The translations under genes were made by a program, and so were the position numbers. A stretch of 64,000 bases of DNA from positions 5,456,001 to 5,520,000 of the forward strand of contig BSYQ01000008.1 of NCBI GenBank assembly GCA_030272585.1. The letters run 5' to 3'. The stretch is from Bryopsis sp. KO-2023. Lineage: Eukaryota > Chlorophyta > Ulvophyceae > Bryopsidales > Bryopsidaceae. The notes beneath the pieces were generated by a model. The model did no database searches. It worked only from the letters and a program-made list of their open reading frames with translations, and had not been told where the DNA came from. This document shows positions 12,871 through 23,390 of this stretch, piece by piece; the first letter of the stretch is position 1; every line of letters starts with the position of its first letter.

Positions 12871-14774
12871 AGGCACCTTTCCTCGGGTAGGAAACGATTT
12901 TTTTTTTTCACGTCGAAAGGATTCGAAGTTAGTATGTTTGACGCATGGAAAGCCGCAAGTATTTTGAAAGCATGTCAAAGGGAGGAGAGGAATTCAGATA
13001 TGTGTGAGGAAATTCAACCGATGGAATGTTGCTGTTGGGCTGGGGTGAGGTTTGGGATCAAGTGGGGTGGGATGTTTCGCTCATTAGCTCATTAGATTAA
13101 ACGTGCAGAGATTGGCTCGAGTCGTCAATTGAGGTCGTCCCCCATAATGGATATTTTTTGGATAAGGGGGTGGCCGTTGTCACAACACAGTTTTTCTGGC
13201 GCTGTTGTGCTGCATGGAAGGGGTTGTTATAAGATCAAGCAACTTTTACGGATTGCCTGAAGGCCTCTCTATTTGGCCAGAAAGAATCCCTCCACTACCA
13301 AAGTCTCCAAAATAGTTCACCAGAATGAACGAAATCTTGAAGAAGCAGCGATTGAAACCATTGTCGCCTCAAGACATCAATATCGCACCTTTTGCTTCTT
13401 TCACTTCGCTGAAGCTCGTAGTAGAACGAACATACTGTGCATTAACTTCCCCTTCTCCACGTCGACAAACAACCCCCTTTTTTCAGGATTATTGTTGCTC
13501 AGCCTTATGGTTGAAAGTGGCCTTGTTCAGGTAATGCCAAAGGAAAAAACCATTGAAAAAAAAACATACGTACAATGAGTTCAATGATTCTGATTGGTGG
13601 AAAATCCAGAAAATAGCAAAAGCAAGGAGCACAGGGAAATACGCCTTCTTACGTCTGTATTTGAGAGAAGTCCGTTTGAAGGTTATATATTTCTCTATGC
13701 AATCAATGTAAAGAGATCCCTTTTCTCCCTTGGGTGGGCCCCCACCTTCAACACTACGATTTTTTTCAACACTTTAGAATCTGGCGAAATCATGGAGACA
13801 GATCCCACACTCCGACAAGACCACTGAAAAGTACACTGTCCAGTACCCCTCCGTTTAAACGAAACAGTAGCTTTTAAACCAAGGGATGCCGCGTGGGAAT
13901 ATCTGATCTGAAACATGACGTTTAAACTCTCTAGTTTGGCTACAGTACTACTGATAGCATCGCGACCCTCGAGTCGGCGCTTTGAAAGGAGACGGATACT
14001 TTCACGATAAATCAGACAATCAGAGATATAACACTTCAGGACAACGAGGGCTCAAAGCAGCTGGGCATCCGGAGATATTGATGCCCTGCAAGGGTTCGGG
14101 GGGTGTACTCGGGACGGTTGTAAGCCACACACAGAGAGAGTCATCGTATGAGCACACGATTCCCCTCATCATTGGCGGACATGTTGTGCGAGCCTTGTTG
14201 CTGAGGTGCGGTGATGTCACTCTCCTTACCACCACTAAGACGAAAAGTGCAAATCAGGACACACAAAAAAACACTGGTCAACCATTTCCATGGACAGGAC
14301 TGCACGCGCGTGGCTTCCCTTCCTTTTTGGTCAAATAAAATGGCTTTGGTGGAGAGAAATCGAAACGGTCGACCGACTCGGCAATGGTGGTGAAACACAA
14401 AACGCTCAATTCCGGATCTGGTCGCAGAAATAGCCTCAGCACGCATCCCACTCAGAGCCATCCGCTACCCTCTCAAATTACGAATCGGTCGGCGGCCTGC
14501 CTTCCAAGAACATACCACCAACGTGGAGAGGATGAAGCAGTGTGGACCACAGCCTCTTTTGAATGGCGCGGAGCGAGTGCGTGGTAGTCAGGTATAACAG
14601 ATAACACACCGAGTACTGGCAAGGAAATTATCACGTGTCTGGCGCTTTTGGGGTGGCGTGAACGCAACAATCCAGAAACACCTGTACTAATACTCGCTTC
14701 CACCCGCTAGCGTGTGTTGGCCGGCTTTCAAGACAGGGTTGGTTTTGTGTCGGAGAGAACGTATCGAATCGACC
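12871..14774. other. Spacer between exchanger and zinc finger genes
   Basis: About 1.9 kb. Apart from one weak minus-strand ORF listed separately, I see no supported gene. A small ATG ORF at 13325-13534 (+) has no recognisable features. Confidence 0.45.
14141..14461 (-). CDS. Possible small protein with mitochondrial-type presequence
   Basis: A 106-residue ORF starts with a true ATG at 14461. The N-terminus is rich in Arg and Ser and lacks acids except one (RFLSTKA near residue 35), like a mitochondrial presequence. A hydrophobic stretch (WLTSVFLCVLICTF) follows. A possible short intron (GTGTTTT to TCTTAG) would remove most of that stretch. The remainder (SDITAPQQQGSHNMSANDEG) resembles nothing I know. 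It may be spurious. Confidence 0.25.
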   Translation of the reverse strand: MALSGMRAEAISATRSGIERFVFHHHCRVGRPFRFLSTKAILFDQKGREATRVQSCPWKWLTSVFLCVLICTFRLSGGKESDITAPQQQGSHNMSANDEGNRVLIR

Positions 14775-16493
14775 ATGGCACACGGAAGCGTTTGGAGGGG
14801 GGACAGGTTACGGTGTCAGCCGGTGTCGGAGCCCAGACGGCAAGACGCAGTCTTTGACAATTTCTTGATGTTCACGTACAAGGTGACTTTAGGTCGAGGA
14901 GTGTCGAGGTCGTTGCGTTTGTTCGAGTGCCAAGTGGTCGACTGAAGCTGTCCGTTCTAAGACCGCGTAGATCGTAACCTGCCCTCGAAAGTACTCCCAC
15001 GACTGGATCGAGTGCCCGTACTCACATTCCGGAGAGAGCGCCAGGAGACGCGAGCCTCACACATACAAGCCAATACCTTGTCCTGAGAGCAAGGGGGTAG
15101 GTCGTAGACAATATCCTTGCTGGCGAAGTGTTTGCGCAGTCTTGGGCGTTTCGTCGTTTCAGATAGAGCATACGTGGTATGTGCCGAGTCATGCGACACA
15201 GTACTTGGTGGGGAAACGATTTACCTGGGGTGTGTCTACTAGGGTCAGCCTTGCCCAAGAGGGGACTCATGCAAATATGCTCACAACGATTTCGAATACT
15301 GGCTACACCCCACCAGGTGAACACATTTTGCTTCTGTGGAGATGTAGGCATGTTGCAGGGTGGGATACCCCTTCCAGCTTCACACAATTTGTTACTGGCA
15401 TGTGTGTAAATATCCTCCACAGTGCAGATTCCTTGGGAAATCCAACACTCAGCTTGGCATAGCAGTAGCCCCACAAGGGATGTTGTTTTTACAATGTTGG
15501 AGCTATGTTTCTGCTGGCCACAGGTACAAAACAGAGTACTGTAAAAAGGGTTCCTTCTGCACCAGGAAGGTTTGTTTCTTTGCTCATAAGCCTGAACATC
15601 TTCGTGTAGCCCCTCCAGCATTGCCCCCTAACCAAAGCTATCCTTCCTGGAGCCCCGACTCAGTAGGGTCACACAGAGCCACACCTACCAAAGTTCAGGC
15701 GAGTACTAAAGGGGGCATCTGGCACATGCCCCAGAAGAGTGGCAATGTCTACCCAAGAACTGGTGAGCAGTCCAGCCCATTAGAAGTCAGGGGAGGAGTG
15801 CCAGGGAATCTCAAAATGGGAAAGGTGGGCAGGGGGCACCAAGTGGTGCTTTTTTCGATTGAACTTTTTCTATTTCTTTCGGCATCATCATATTACATAT
15901 TTTCCACCATTATTCCTGTAGCTCTTTTTTTTTCTTTCCAGAAGCGGTGCATGATGTTTAAGATGTGATAGAATTCAAAACTGCTCTGAACTTCTCAGAA
16001 AAAATAACACTGATTTCGCAGCCCATCGGTGGGATTGTGAATTAATCAACGATTTTCGTCAAGCCCACATGCGATAAGTATGAGAAAACAACAAGATTTC
16101 CAATTACATGAACAGGGTATGGACATGTTTCGCCTCGAAATTTCATCGGGGCAGCTGGTAGCAGTGCGTGAGCCAGCAAATCCGAACAACGGTGAATCTC
16201 GCATGGGCATTGCAAGTGCCGGTGTTCATGCAGACCCTCCCAGTCCAGAAATGCTGCACGGAGCAAGGGAACGTGCCTACTCCTCCTCCATGCTGATGGG
16301 TTTGCCCGCTGGAGTGAGAGGGCTTCCAGGGGCATGCAGACTCCCCACCACAGCTCAGCCCCACATGGTGTCAAGAGGGGTTCATGAAAGGACTCTCTCG
16401 CAGCATTGGAATAAAATGGCTTCGGGTGGGGCATTGCCGATCCCAAGGTCGGAAGGTAGACCCCATTCAGCACCCTTGTGGAATGAAGAATAG
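14775..16493 (+). CDS. CCCH zinc finger protein of the plant-type arginine-rich tandem zinc finger (RR-TZF) class
   Basis: Four exons are firm: 14775-14882, 14971-15096, 15243-15316 and 15524-15824, giving 203 residues in frame. The spacing is exactly that of plant RR-TZF proteins. The RR region is C40-x5-H46-x4-C51-x3-H55, followed by ARRR. Finger 1 is C73-x8-C82-x5-C88-x3-H92, then [10 protein letters not shown]. Finger 2 is C109-x5-C115-x4-C120-x3-H124 ([13 protein letters not shown]). Family members bind AU-rich mRNA elements and act in mRNA turnover in processing bodies and stress granules. The last exon is uncertain: an open block at 16080-16493, ending in a stop and with Pro/Ser/Met-rich composition, is the likely C-terminus. 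Its frame needs a phase-2 donor that I could not place, so the 15825-16080 junction is unresolved. Confidence 0.85.
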
Positions 16494-16936
16494 ATGTTTG
16501 ATCAAAACAACCACACCGTTCCATCAGCTGGACGCGTTGCAGAACATGGTAATGTGAACTGGGGGCTGAATTTCCTTAACGGCTCGGCAGGTAGGGATCA
16601 ATGAAGAGAATGAGGTTGGCAGGATATTCAGCAAATGCATTGGGATGGGTTTTCTTTAAAATTTGGGTGTTCGACATGTGGGGGATTGAGCAAAGCCACA
16701 AGGTAGCATGCATTTTTCAAGTTTTTATATCGGAGGTTATGAAAAAAAACAATTTGAGAAAATACGACGTGGAGAATAGAGCTGGAGAATTTCGAGAATG
16801 GGGTTGGCAACGATTGTTTGAGAAGAAAAATTTGGGTTCAGGAGGGGGTTTCAAAAGAAAAAAAGAGAGAGAGACAGAAAAACCCAAAGAATTAATTGGA
16901 AGGGAGAGTGCCTCGAGGATATTTTAAAAGAGGATG

Positions 16937-17107
16937 TGTTAATATCGCAAACCTTAGCCTTGTTTCGAACAAGTGTTTTTCTTACAGAAAATTGTTCTCG
17001 GACACAATCCTACTTTCCAAACTTATACTTCAAGATCTCTCCTCTCATCAACTAATTTAGTTCACATCTACAGAAATTAAGGCTACTCTGAAATCCAATT
17101 CCCAACA
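16937..17107 (-). repeat. 3' LTR (171 bp)
   Basis: TGTTAATATCGC at the left edge and CCAATTCCCAACA at the right edge match the other copy base for base as read. It is the 3' LTR because coding runs right to left. The tract next to it (17108-17120) is only weakly polypurine on the minus strand. Confidence 0.93.
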
Positions 17108-17194
17108 CGCTTCACCGCGCAGAAAAACTCCGATATAACGAAATTTCGCAAAGAGAAATAAATTAGTAGAAAAAAATAGGAGATCCCTCAAAGC

Positions 17195-19553
17195 CTAGTA
17201 ATAATGCTTCATCTGGTTTGCATGAAGTATTAAGTAAGGCTTGCGTCCCTTTTTAACTTCCCTCGTGACTGGAGCTACCTTGAACCTTCTGCCGGAAATG
17301 TGAGTAATGATTCTGTAAGGTCCCTTCCAAATCGGCTCCAGTTTTCCCAATTCGCGCGACAGACGATCGTAATCCCGGATTAGGACTTCTTCTCCCACAT
17401 AGTGAAAATGACGATTGGGAGCTGGTCGTCGTGCGTTGATCTGTGCTCTCCTTTTTTCTGTCCGATCCAAAGCTTCAGCCCACGCATCCTCTCCCGCGTG
17501 CCACAACGCAGCAGGCGAGTATTTTGTGGTGTCGTGAATCATATTGTTGATCTGGTCCAAGGCTCTGTTGATGTGATTACTCCATTCTCCTCCCAGGTCG
17601 AATTGCAAAACTCTCAGACGATCCAGTAACGTTCGGTTGAACCGCTCTATCAATCCATTGGCTCTGTGATGGTGTGCAGGAACGCGATCCAACCGTATTC
17701 CACGGCGGTGGGCCCAATTGGAGACCGCGGAAGACTGGAAGTAGCTGGCACCGTCGGTGAGGATCGTGTTTGGAGTGGGAGCTGCCTTGAGCCAGATGTC
17801 CAGAGTAGCGAGGATGGATTGGGTTGACGACTTCTTCAGCGGAACAGCGAATCCAAGGCGAGTAAGTCCGTCGACCAAACACATTATGTATCTGTGTCCT
17901 TTCGAATCAACAGGTAGTGGACCTATCAAATCAATGTTAAGGCTCTCGCCAGGCCGCTTTGGGTTCGTCGGAGAGCCTAAGGTCTCTTTTTCCTTCGGTG
18001 GCGTGAAGTGTTGGCATGTGATACAGCTTTTAACGACTTCGTGGATCTCCGACAGGCTGACGTCCCAGCCCATTTGGTGGCATTGCCACTGGAGTTTATG
18101 TGACTTCCAGTGACCGTCCGAGTGAAGAGCTTGCAGCGCGGAACGAGATGGCGACACCTGGATAGGGCTGACGACTGGGACGTCCTCCTTCGCGAACCAT
18201 CGCGACAGTTGGTCGGCCCAGGGATTGCTTTCGCCTGCCAGAAACTCCACTCGCATGCGTCCAGGAGAAGGGAAGTGTGACCAAATCCAAGCGACGAGGC
18301 GAGCAGCGCGGAGGTCCGACATGAGGTCTGGCCCAGGAGGATTGCGTAAGCGGTGGTAAGCACTTTGGGAATCAGTGTAAACCACGATAGGTCGAGCTCC
18401 CACCAAAGGCATGACATCGCGCAGGGACCAGGCGAGGCATTGGAGTTCGCCCAAGAAGCTGGACGGAGGAACGCCCGAGAGCCGTTGGGAGTTGAGCGCG
18501 ACGACCCTTCCTTGTTCCGGCGGTCCCGAGAAGAGCACGTAGCCTCGCCCAGTTCCCGACCAATCCACTTGGAGGTGGAAAGTGGAGGCTTCTTCCCTCG
18601 TAAGTGAGATGTTGTTCTCCAGTATTTTCGTCCATGCTTCTTTCGCCAGTTGGTCCAATGTTTCTCCAGGAGTGTTCGGTGGCTGTGCGTGTAGGGGCTC
18701 CACGTATGCGCTATAGCCTGGGCACACTCCGCGCGAGACATTGAAGAGCCCTAGGACCTTCCGAAGATCGCTGGGAGAGCGGATAGGAGGTAAGTTTTTG
18801 CGCTGTTGCTCCAGGAAGTGTTTTAACGAAATGCCTTCAGGACCCAGGGTGTAGCCGAGGAATTGGACTTCCGAGCGAGCGATTTGGGCCTTCGAGGGGT
18901 TTACGCACCACCCGACCTCGCGAAGGCGTTCCAGAACTTGGTGAAGGTGGAGGTCATGCTCTGCGCGGTTTCTTCCCCCTACTAGGATATCGTCGACGAA
19001 ATTTCGGGCAGCCTTCCCCTCCAAAACGGACTTCACGCGTTCATGGAACAATCCTGGTGACGAACTCCACCCCTGCGGAAGGCGGAGGTACCAATAGCGT
19101 CCCACATCCGTTTCGAAGCCAAAGAGTGGGCGAAGGGAGGGACACACTTCCAATTGGAAGAAACCGTCAGAGAGGTCGAGCACCGAAAACGTCGTCCATT
19201 CCGCAGGGATGGAGTCCACCACCGAACGCACATTCAGAGATGACGAACCCCAGGGAGGAGAATAGCCATTGAGCGTCCTGAAGTCGACGGTTTTGCGGAG
19301 TTTCCCCGACGGCTTCCTCAAGAATAGAACTGGGGAGAAATGAGCGCGCTGTCCAGGTAAGAGGTGCTCCACTACTCCTTTGCGTTCCAGGTTTCCCATG
19401 AACTCCGCGATTTCATGTTTCTCGATGCCAGTAGGATGGTATCGTCTTCCTGTCGACGACAAAGGTATTCTGTGCATAGGGATCCTCCAGTCTATTTCCC
19501 TGTGGCATATGCGAAGTCGTTTACTCCACTTGTTTTTCGGAATGTGCTGTAGG
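17195..19553 (-). pseudogene. Pol half of the LTR element (RT, RNase H, integrase), 5' end cut off by the hAT
   Basis: About 785 residues remain from the hAT target duplication to the stop at 17195. RT motifs are LDLSDGFFQLEV, LPQGWSSSPGLF and the catalytic FVDD. RNase H has a first Asp in LQVDWSG, a Glu in GELQCLAWS, VYTDSQSAY and a late ADQLSRW. Integrase has an HH-CC zinc region (HSDGHWKSH, SCITCQHF) and a D-D-E core (LNIDLIG, ILTDGASYF, ANGLIERFNRTL). LPQG followed by SPxxF resembles retroviral RT more than the LPFGL type of most Ty3 elements. No stop or frameshift is seen inside this half. It is non-functional only because it is separated from its start. A fortuitous ORF extends about 13 residues into the hAT. 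Confidence 0.9.
19546..19553. repeat. 8-bp target site duplication GCTGTAGG, left copy
   Basis: Matches 26409-26416 exactly and abuts the hAT terminal inverted repeat. Eight bases is the hallmark of hAT insertion. Confidence 0.93.
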
Positions 19554-19960
19554 CATACTAGGGATACAGTCGGCAAATATCGGCCGCACATAAACAGACC
19601 TGTACGGGATCGGATCGGATTCCGGTTTTCACGAATCCATTATTCTCGGAAAGTTGAAAAAAGTCGGTCCTGTTCCGATACTCTGAAATCTTCAAAAGTC
19701 GGGCCGATAATCGGAAATCGGTGTCAAAATCGGACCGACTAGTCGGGATCGGCGCCCGACCCGAATAAAGGTCGGCAGATCCGATCCCGACACCGATCCG
19801 ATCTGGTTTCGAAGCTGGGATCGGCATAGTCGGCCGACCAAAAGGTCGGCGCCATATTTTGATCGGAGCAATAGTCGGCGACGTCCGATCATGATCGGTA
19901 GGAAAGGCGTAAAGTCGGTGTTTCCGATGAAATCGGCGACGCAGATCTGATGCCGACCTG
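19554..19960. repeat. Left subterminal motif array of the hAT
   Basis: About 400 bp dominated by short GTCGG, CCGAC and CGATC words in both orientations. Such subterminal repeats are the usual transposase-binding region of hAT elements. Confidence 0.7.
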
Positions 19961-20256
19961 GACTCCGACCATCGTGTTATGGGCCACATCGATGACTGAG
20001 TTATTACGTACTGTACGGAACTGCTCCGAATATATCGACAGCCCTGGGAGGTTTGCGCACAGGCTCGTTTCGTTTTTGTGGCCTTTCATACTTGCCGTTG
20101 TGTTCAGTTTGTCGCTGCTCTACGAGAAAGTCATCAGTTCCTGCATCGAGCCGTTTTCAGTTTCTAGCGGATCTCCGTTCCGTCATCAGTTCCTGCACCG
20201 ACCAGTTATCAGTTTCTCGAGGCTCTGCGTTCCGTCATTTCCCGTTCAGTTCCGCT

Positions 20257-22271
20257 ATGGTAGCCCCCCTTCCTTCCCTGGCCTACGCCCGCAGCCTGAA
20301 TCAGATCGGGGGCGAAATACCCAGGGCATTCGCTTCAGATACGGTTTTGCAGAGGGACAGACTCTTTTTCGCCGCTCGGACTCTGCGTCGGTATTTCGGT
20401 TTGGAAAAGGTAGGGGTCGGTGTTGCTTTTGCTTTTGCTTTTGCTTTTGCTGTTGTTGTTGCTGTTGCGGTTCGAAGGTCGGACGTGAGGGGTTTCGACG
20501 GCCTTGCAGGGTACCTTTCTGAATATTGCTTCGGTTCTGGGACAGCCCTACTGGGATCAGGCCCGAGAAGACGACCCGTTCAGTTTCAGATTGATAGACC
20601 ACTTGTTGGGGAAACTGCAGAGCTGCCCACCCGGAATCCAGGAGGAAAACATTACCCTACTGTACTCAGATCAGCATCTGGCAATAGGAGTGAAAACAGG
20701 TCAGGAATCTATGTGTGTGTTCTTCATTTCAATCATGTTTCTCACATGCTCTGAACTTGTGAGTGTTGTGTGGTGCAGTTCTGCTTAAAGCCATGGATCT
20801 GCACCAGAGTCTTGATCAGTTGCGAGATGAACTTCGAATGATGGTCCTGATGAACACTAAAATCAGCGGTGACTTCGTCCTCGCCCTACCAGCACCTGAA
20901 CCAGTTTCAGCACCTGCACCAGTTTCAGCACCTGCACCAGTTTCAGCACCTGGAACACTCCCACCTGGAACACTCCCACCTGGAACTGCATCAGCATGGT
21001 CGAGGTCTGCTGGACCAGAAATCAAGGTTTGTCCAATCAATGATACCAATGAATTAAACCAACATGACCATCAGTATTTCCAGAGTGCATATTATTTCAA
21101 ACTTTCGGTAACAAAGTCCACAGTGTATCAGTCTCAAAATAGATTCCTGACCCGCAACATGGTGTGTGTGCAGGTGGAACCCCAGGACAGGTGGGGTGAA
21201 ATGGAACACGATCAGGAGGAGGAAGTCCAGTTCATTGGTGAATTCGGACCTGGTCCTGGACCAGAATCAGATTCAGAATACGAGGATGGGGAGGTGGAGC
21301 CACCCCGGCAACGTCCCAGAACCGGAGCTGGACCAGGTGAGTGGCGATCTGGAAGTGGTCTGCCATCTGGAAGTGGTCTGCCATCTGGAAGTGGATTGCC
21401 ATCTGGAAGTGGTCTGCCATCTGGAAGTGGATTGCCATCAGGATCAGCCTGGGCGTTTGGTGGAGGCATGGGTGTGGGCCCGGGCAGGGGCAGGGTCCTC
21501 AGGACCACTGGGAGGGGGCCACCCCCGAACATGATGCAGAACCAGATCAGACCCGGTGGGAGGGGGCCACCCCCGAACATGAGGCAGAACCAGAGCAGAC
21601 CCGGTGGGAGGGGGCCACCCCCGAACATGAGGCAGAACCAGACCCGGGAGGAACTCCTGCGAGCCTATGGTGCAACACCTTGGCCCCGTGATTTTGATGG
21701 ATTGCGTTGTAAACTGGACGACCTTGGAAATTTGCAGAGACGGGATTCACCGATGCCGACCAGGATCAGTACACCCACTGAAAGGGATAGGTTTGAAGAA
21801 CAGAGGCGGTTGATGAATGCAGGGACGTTTTATAGTTTCACACCAGACTACCAGCTCCAGTTTCCGATCAGTTTCATGTCGATGACGCACTTATGCCAGT
21901 TCCTGCAAAACGTTGCGGTAGAAAACTCCTGGATCCTGCACAGGCTAAAAGAAGCATTGAAATTTCACAGAATCGCGATCGGACCAGATATGGTATACAG
22001 GGAAACTGATAATCAGGAGCTGATCCCGTTTGCCAAACATGCACAAAATATATCTTGCGTTATCAGAGTCAGAAGTGTGGGAGAACATGTGGAGGAGCAT
22101 GTGGAGGTATCAGACCACCAGCAGCGACGGGAGCCGACTCTGCAGGCTGAGCAGGAGCAGGACAGGCAGGAGCAGGACAGGCGGGAGCAGGACAGGCGGG
22201 AGCAGGACAGGTGGGAGCAGGATAGGCAGGAGCGACTGGAGCGTTATGAGAGTGGGCGCAGTGCCTGGTGA
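20257..22271 (+). CDS. Second gene of the hAT element, unknown function
   Basis: I reconstruct four exons, 20257-20409, 20510-20699, 20779-21026 and 21174-22271, encoding 562 residues; all introns are GT-AG and phases fit. The N-terminal 150 residues look globular (LIDHLLGKLQ, LHQSLDQLRDELR). Then come a Pro/Ala repeat (APVSAPAP), an acidic stretch (EDGEVEPP), five copies of a Leu-Pro-Ser-Gly-Ser-Gly unit (21351-21440), three 48-nt units of GGRGPPPNM type (21500-21645), a second globular part near 21840-22080, and a Gln/Asp/Arg tail of 15-nt repeats (22147-22240). I recognise no family. The third intron (147 nt, no stop, multiple of three) could be retained. An accessory protein in a hAT is a reasonable guess, but captured host sequence is possible. 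Confidence 0.7.
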
Positions 22272-22329
22272 TTCAGCACACTTCACTCGGTCGTGAGGGT
22301 TTCTGGGAATGGTTTGAGTTTTTTTGTTT

Positions 22330-22560
22330 GGGAAGGGGGGTGAACAATGGTTGTTTTTTCCTGGTTCAGAGTGATGCTGATCAGGTTCCTTTGGTTCCTT
22401 TGTCTTTGGGGGGGGGGGGTGAACAATGGTTGTTTTTTCCTGGTTCAGAGTGATGCTGATCAGGTTTTTTTGGTTCCTTTGTCTTTGGGAGGGGGGGTGA
22501 ACAATGATTTTTTTTTCCTGATTCAGAGTGATGCTGATCAGGTTTTTTTTTTATATAGAC
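22330..22560. repeat. Three tandem units of about 79 bp
   Basis: Each unit has a G run, GTGAACAATG, TTTTTTCCTG, TTCAGAGTGATGCTGATCAG and a T-rich end. It follows the stop codon of the accessory gene directly and probably lies in its 3' region. Confidence 0.85.
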
Positions 22561-22691
22561 TGATTCAGATTGGGATCTGATCAGGTTTTGGTTTGTGGGT
22601 TATAAACCGGGGCTGGAGATCTTTTAAACAGAGTTTGAAAGCAAGTTTGTGTCTTGAGAGTTTAACACTGGTTCATGTTATCATCTGTTAC

Positions 22692-23345
22692 ACAACATAA
22701 CAAAAACCGAAAACAACCACACCAATCCCTCTGATCAGAGGCAGCTCTGAACCAGACCCTTCTTGAAAACCAAAACAAACAAACGAATCCCTCTGATCAG
22801 AGGCAGCTCTGAACCAGACCCTTCTTGAAAACCAAAACAAACAAACGAATCCCTCTGATCAGAGGCAGCTCTGAACCAGACCCTTCTTGAAAACCAAAAC
22901 AACCACACCAATCCCTCTGATCAGAGGCAGCTCTGAACCAGACCCTTCTTGAAAACCAAAACAAACAAACGAATCCCTCTGATCAGAGGCAGCTCTGAAC
23001 CAGACCCTTCTTGAAAACCAAGACAAACAAACGAATCCCTCTGATCAGAGGCAGCTCTGAACCAGACCCTTCTTGAAAACCAAAACAACCACACCAATCC
23101 CTCTGATCAGAGGCAGCTCTGAACCAGACCCTTCTTGAAAACCAAAACAAACAAACGAATCCCTCTGATCAGAGGCAGCTCTGAACCAGACCCTTCTTGA
23201 AAACCAAGACAAACAAACGAATCCCTCTGATCAGAGGCAGCTCTGAACCAGACCCTTCTTGAAAACCAAAACAACCACACCAATCCCTCTGATCAGAGGC
23301 AGCTCTGAACCAGACCCTTCTTGAAAACCAAAACCACCAAACAAA
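22692..23345. repeat. Ten 62-bp tandem units with higher-order ABB structure
   Basis: Every unit has the palindrome CCTCTGATCAGAGG followed by CAGCTCTGAACCAGACCCTT. Units differ just before it: A has CCACACCAAT, B has AAACAAACGAAT, and B' has an AAGAC variant. The order is A B B, A B B', A B B', A, so copies spread partly as 186-bp trimers. It lies between the 3' ends of the two convergent hAT genes. Confidence 0.92.
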
Positions 23346-23390
23346 AAAAACGGTAACATAAGGTGCACCAGATGCAGAGAGCAAATGAAA

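Noticed and set aside
15022..15621. 199-codon minus-strand Cys-rich ORF
   Set aside because: It is the reverse of the zinc finger exons. The plus strand has correct CCCH spacing and splice sites.
17977..18741. 254-codon minus-strand ORF in the RT/RNase H region
   Set aside because: It is an alternative frame of the pol coding sequence with no motifs of its own.
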